NCBI GenBank assembly: GCA_030641105.1 | Contig: DAOWHZ010000096.1 | Coordinates: 1-6,487 of the forward strand | Direction of reading: 5' to 3' | Source of the DNA: a bacterium | GTDB lineage: Bacteria > Patescibacteria > ABY1 > BM507 > VMTK01 | DNA length: 6,487 nt | In this document: one piece after another, positions 5,420 through 6,487 of the stretch | How positions within the stretch are numbered: the stretch's first letter is position 1 | How the letters are laid out: the number at the start of each line of letters is the position of its first letter | The notes under the pieces: model-generated | What the model was told of the DNA's origin: nothing | Database searches by the model: none | Seen by the model: the letters and a program-made list of their open reading frames with translations, nothing else | Made by a program: the position numbers and the translations under genes

Positions 5420-5838
5420 ATATTTTTTAATCTTAAATTTAAAAAATAATTATAAATATTTCTTAATTTTTTTGTGTCTTCATATTCATGCAAAGTTTTA
5501 TTTTCAAACATAATCCTTTTAAATTTATCAGCAACATATAATTCTTTTCCTTCTACTACTGCATTTTGCTTAAGTAAGGGCGTTGTCTGATTCAAGATTA
5601 AAATTCCGATTTCTTTATCAGGGTATAATTCATTAAACAAAACTGACAATTTTAAAGTTTTATCCAAATATTTTTCTTCTTTTACTTTTTTATCTAATAG
5701 CACCGCTATATCAACATCACTTTCAGCCATAGCGTCGCCGCGAGCTTGCGAGCCATATAAGTACGCCAAAATAACCCCATGCTTTTTGAGTTTATTTTGA
5801 AATGATTTATTTAATTTTTTAACATAATTTTGTTTCAT
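5416..5838 (-). CDS. mntA: MntA-like minimal nucleotidyltransferase antitoxin
   Basis: The 140-residue protein has the nucleotidyltransferase signature GSX10DXD: Gly29-Ser30 followed by Asp41-Val-Asp43 (LYGSQARGDAMAESDVDIAV). In characterised pairs the antitoxin transfers AMP to the tyrosine of HepT's RX4HXY motif, neutralising the toxin. The C-terminal part (NQTTPLLKQNAVVEGKELY) also matches the family. In the strand just before this, where the usual pattern is xDLVDLN with a third acidic ligand, the sequence is KEIGILILN, and Gly78 occupies that place; Glu76 two residues earlier might stand in. So catalysis may be altered, although neutralisation by binding alone remains possible. The ATG at 5836-5838 is supported by an upstream promoter that would start transcription only a few bases before it. 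hepT overlaps by four bases. Confidence 0.9.
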   Translation of the reverse strand: MKQNYVKKLNKSFQNKLKKHGVILAYLYGSQARGDAMAESDVDIAVLLDKKVKEEKYLDKTLKLSVLFNELYPDKEIGILILNQTTPLLKQNAVVEGKELYVADKFKRIMFENKTLHEYEDTKKLRNIYNYFLNLRLKNI

Positions 5839-5847
5839 ATTATTTTT

Positions 5848-5876
5848 ATCTTACTATCTTTTTACCTTTTGGTCAA
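5848..5876 (-). promoter_or_regulatory. Promoter of mntA-hepT, possibly leaderless
   Basis: On the minus strand TTGACC (5871-5876, 5 of 6 to consensus) is followed after exactly 17 bases by TAAGAT (5848-5853, 4 of 6). The predicted start of transcription falls two or three bases before the mntA ATG (5838), which would give a leaderless or nearly leaderless message and explains the lack of a Shine-Dalgarno sequence. The -35 touches the T tract of the upstream terminator. Confidence 0.5.
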
Positions 5877-5906
5877 ATAAAAAAGGCGAGCACTGCTGTC
5901 CGCCTT
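5876..5906 (-). terminator. Intrinsic terminator upstream of mntA
   Basis: On the minus strand AAGGCG (5906-5901) pairs with CGCCTT (5888-5883), with an inner AGC/GCT pairing around the loop AGT and a three-base bulge, followed by TTTTTTATTT. It would end transcription from the right-hand gene just before the mntA promoter, separating the two units. Confidence 0.8.
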
Positions 5907-5928
5907 AATAATATTGTTGCTTTTACTT

Positions 5929-5966
5929 AGGCAATTATAACGATGAAAGGTCGTCAATAATTGCCT
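5929..5966. other. Long hairpin in the spacer before mntA
   Basis: AGGCAATTAT (5929-5938) pairs perfectly with ATAATTGCCT (5957-5966), and the inner ACGA (5940-5943) pairs with TCGT (5951-5954) across a small internal loop, closed by a 7-base loop. On the plus strand TTTT follows, so it could act as a terminator in that direction, though no plus-strand gene ends here. On the minus strand it precedes the mntA-side terminator by about 20 bases and may be part of a structured 3' end or small RNA. Confidence 0.6.
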
Positions 5967-6051
5967 TTTCCAGAACAGGAAGAGCTTTATATGTCCTGGG
6001 AAATTTCGTGGGATCAACCCAAAACGTTAATTTACACGTTAATTTACAACT
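5935..6051 (-). pseudogene. In-frame coding-like tail after the stop of the TPR-like gene
   Basis: Directly after the TAA at 6052-6054 the same frame stays open for 38 codons to another TAA (5935-5937). It has no ATG, GTG or TTG of its own. The first codons come from a 12-base tandem repeat (SCKLTCKLTF); the rest reads WVDPTKFPRTYKALPVLEK followed by AIIDDLSSL, which looks protein-like. It could be a remnant of an older C-terminus or of another gene, or it may be chance: the same DNA can fold into several hairpins, which argues for an RNA role instead. I cannot decide between these from the window. Confidence 0.25.
6024..6047. repeat. Perfect 12-base tandem duplication
   Basis: ACGTTAATTTAC occurs twice without interruption (6024-6035 and 6036-6047), five bases past the TAA of the TPR-like gene on the minus strand. 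It marks the junction between that gene and the coding-like, hairpin-rich tail that follows. Confidence 0.9.
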
Positions 6052-6487
6052 TTATTTTTTTATCAAAGAAGCTTTCTTCTTTATTCCCTCTGCTTTTCTG
6101 CACATCTCTTCTGCCAAGTCTTTTCTGCCCGCCTTTTCATAGCTTTCAACGGCGCTCATATACTCTTCATACGCCCCCTCATAAGTCGGGGTATATCCAA
6201 GCTCATCTGCTTTGCTATGGTTTTCTGCTATCGCAACAATATCGTTTTCCATTTCCTTTGCTGACTCGGCCCACTCATCGGCATCTCTCTGCCATAGTTC
6301 TTTTGCGCCTTCAATATCGCCAAGCTTTTCTAATCTAAGAGCCGCCTTTACAAACTTGCCGATACTCTTATAACGTTCTGCAAGACCGAACAAGGATCTT
6401 CTTCTTTTTGCCTCTTCCTCTGTAATCACTCCTGCTTCTTTTTTTGCTTCTTCCAACTCTTCGGGAGTATTAATTGTTAAGTCCTGA
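6052..6487 (-). CDS. Helical TPR-like protein, C-terminal part (enters from window edge)
   Basis: The frame is open to the right edge, so the visible 144 codons are the C-terminal part of a longer protein. A TTG at 6454-6456 could be read as a start, but the preceding codons (QDLTINTPEE) continue in frame and look coding, so it is probably an internal Leu. The sequence is rich in Ala, Glu and Lys and consists of antiparallel amphipathic helices with TPR-like spacing: LAERYKSIGKFVKAALRLEKLGD, then EGAKELWQRDADEWAE, then YEEYMSAVESYEKAGRKDLAEEMCRKAEG. Such repeats usually mediate protein-protein contacts. I do not recognise a specific family, and no signal peptide or catalytic motif can be seen. 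It ends in KKASLIKK, followed by TAA and an unusual in-frame tail. A terminator before mntA closes its transcription unit. Confidence 0.8.
   Translation of the reverse strand, partial: QDLTINTPEELEEAKKEAGVITEEEAKRRRSLFGLAERYKSIGKFVKAALRLEKLGDIEGAKELWQRDADEWAESAKEMENDIVAIAENHSKADELGYTPTYEGAYEEYMSAVESYEKAGRKDLAEEMCRKAEGIKKKASLIKK

Larger units (their letters stand above)
5876..6021 (-). ncRNA. Candidate structured RNA or structured 3' UTR
   Basis: Read on the minus strand, this stretch forms several stems in a row: a weak TGGG/CCCA stem (6009-6021), CCAGGAC with GTTCTGG (5993-5999 with 5970-5976, one G-U), the long GGCAATTAT hairpin (5929-5966), and finally an intrinsic terminator (5883-5906 plus T tract). 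Such an ending resembles an independent small RNA or a folded 3' UTR. No known RNA family is recognised, and no convincing promoter is seen just upstream. Because the mntA promoter lies beyond the terminator, a riboswitch controlling mntA is unlikely. The overlap with a coding-like frame leaves this uncertain. Confidence 0.3.

Noticed and set aside
5876..6021. Riboswitch controlling mntA-hepT
   Set aside because: A promoter lies between the terminator and mntA, and no known ligand-binding motif is recognised.
5961..6338. Plus-strand open frame opposite the TPR-like gene
   Set aside because: Its product is low-complexity Ser/Leu/Phe/Pro, as expected from the complement of a Glu/Ala/Lys-rich gene; there is no Shine-Dalgarno site.
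1..6487. Alternative genetic code with UGA sense codons, as in some CPR lineages
   Set aside because: mntA and the microprotein end at TGA, and none of the recognised genes contains an internal TGA.

Overview
The window is AT-rich bacterial DNA with short spacers and compact, mostly single-strand genes. The gene content (RecJ, LepA/EF4, a ribonuclease HI start, a MntA/HepT pair, a DUF559 nuclease-like protein, tiny unrecognised ORFs), the mostly missing Shine-Dalgarno sequences, and the abundance of short repeats (GCGGCATTCGCAT units, runs of CAAAT/CCAAAT, TAAGAA-type dyads) suggest a Candidate Phyla Radiation (Patescibacteria/Parcubacteria-like) genome. That assignment is inference. The standard code fits: TAA, TAG and TGA are all used as stops.

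Layout, left to right. 1-37 (-) holds the first 12 codons of a probable ribonuclease HI, cut by the window edge. 137-1897 (-) is a full recJ exonuclease whose last codons and stop lie in a dispersed repeat. 1990-2181 (+) is a 63-codon unrecognised gene, the only supported plus-strand gene; it has the best Shine-Dalgarno sequence in the window and its own intrinsic terminator. 2251-2804 is a cassette-like unit: a DUF559 gene (-) bracketed by two inverted, palindromic CTCACCC...CTCTCCC repeats. 2808-2906 (-) is a 32-residue single-pass membrane microprotein. 2915-3031 is a large nested dyad made of the same repeat family that ends recJ, abutting the lepA stop. 3031-4887 (-) is full-length lepA carrying an in-frame repeat-derived insertion in its GTPase domain. 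4897-4968 is another dyad repeat. 5006-5838 (-) is a mntA-hepT toxin-antitoxin pair with a 4-base overlap. 5839-6051 contains the mntA promoter, a terminator, two more hairpins and an odd in-frame reading-frame tail. 6052-6487 (-) is the C-terminal part of a helical, TPR-like protein that enters from the right edge.

On the minus strand the order of transcription is TPR-like protein, terminator, mntA-hepT (own promoter, possibly leaderless), lepA, microprotein, then the DUF559 cassette. Separately, recJ runs toward ribonuclease HI. RecJ and ribonuclease HI fit a DNA repair/replication housekeeping pair, LepA is a translation factor, and MntA-HepT and the DUF559 unit are accessory. The most unusual theme is that repeats touch or enter genes: they supply the RecJ C-terminus, sit at the lepA stop, insert into the LepA G domain, and flank the DUF559 gene.
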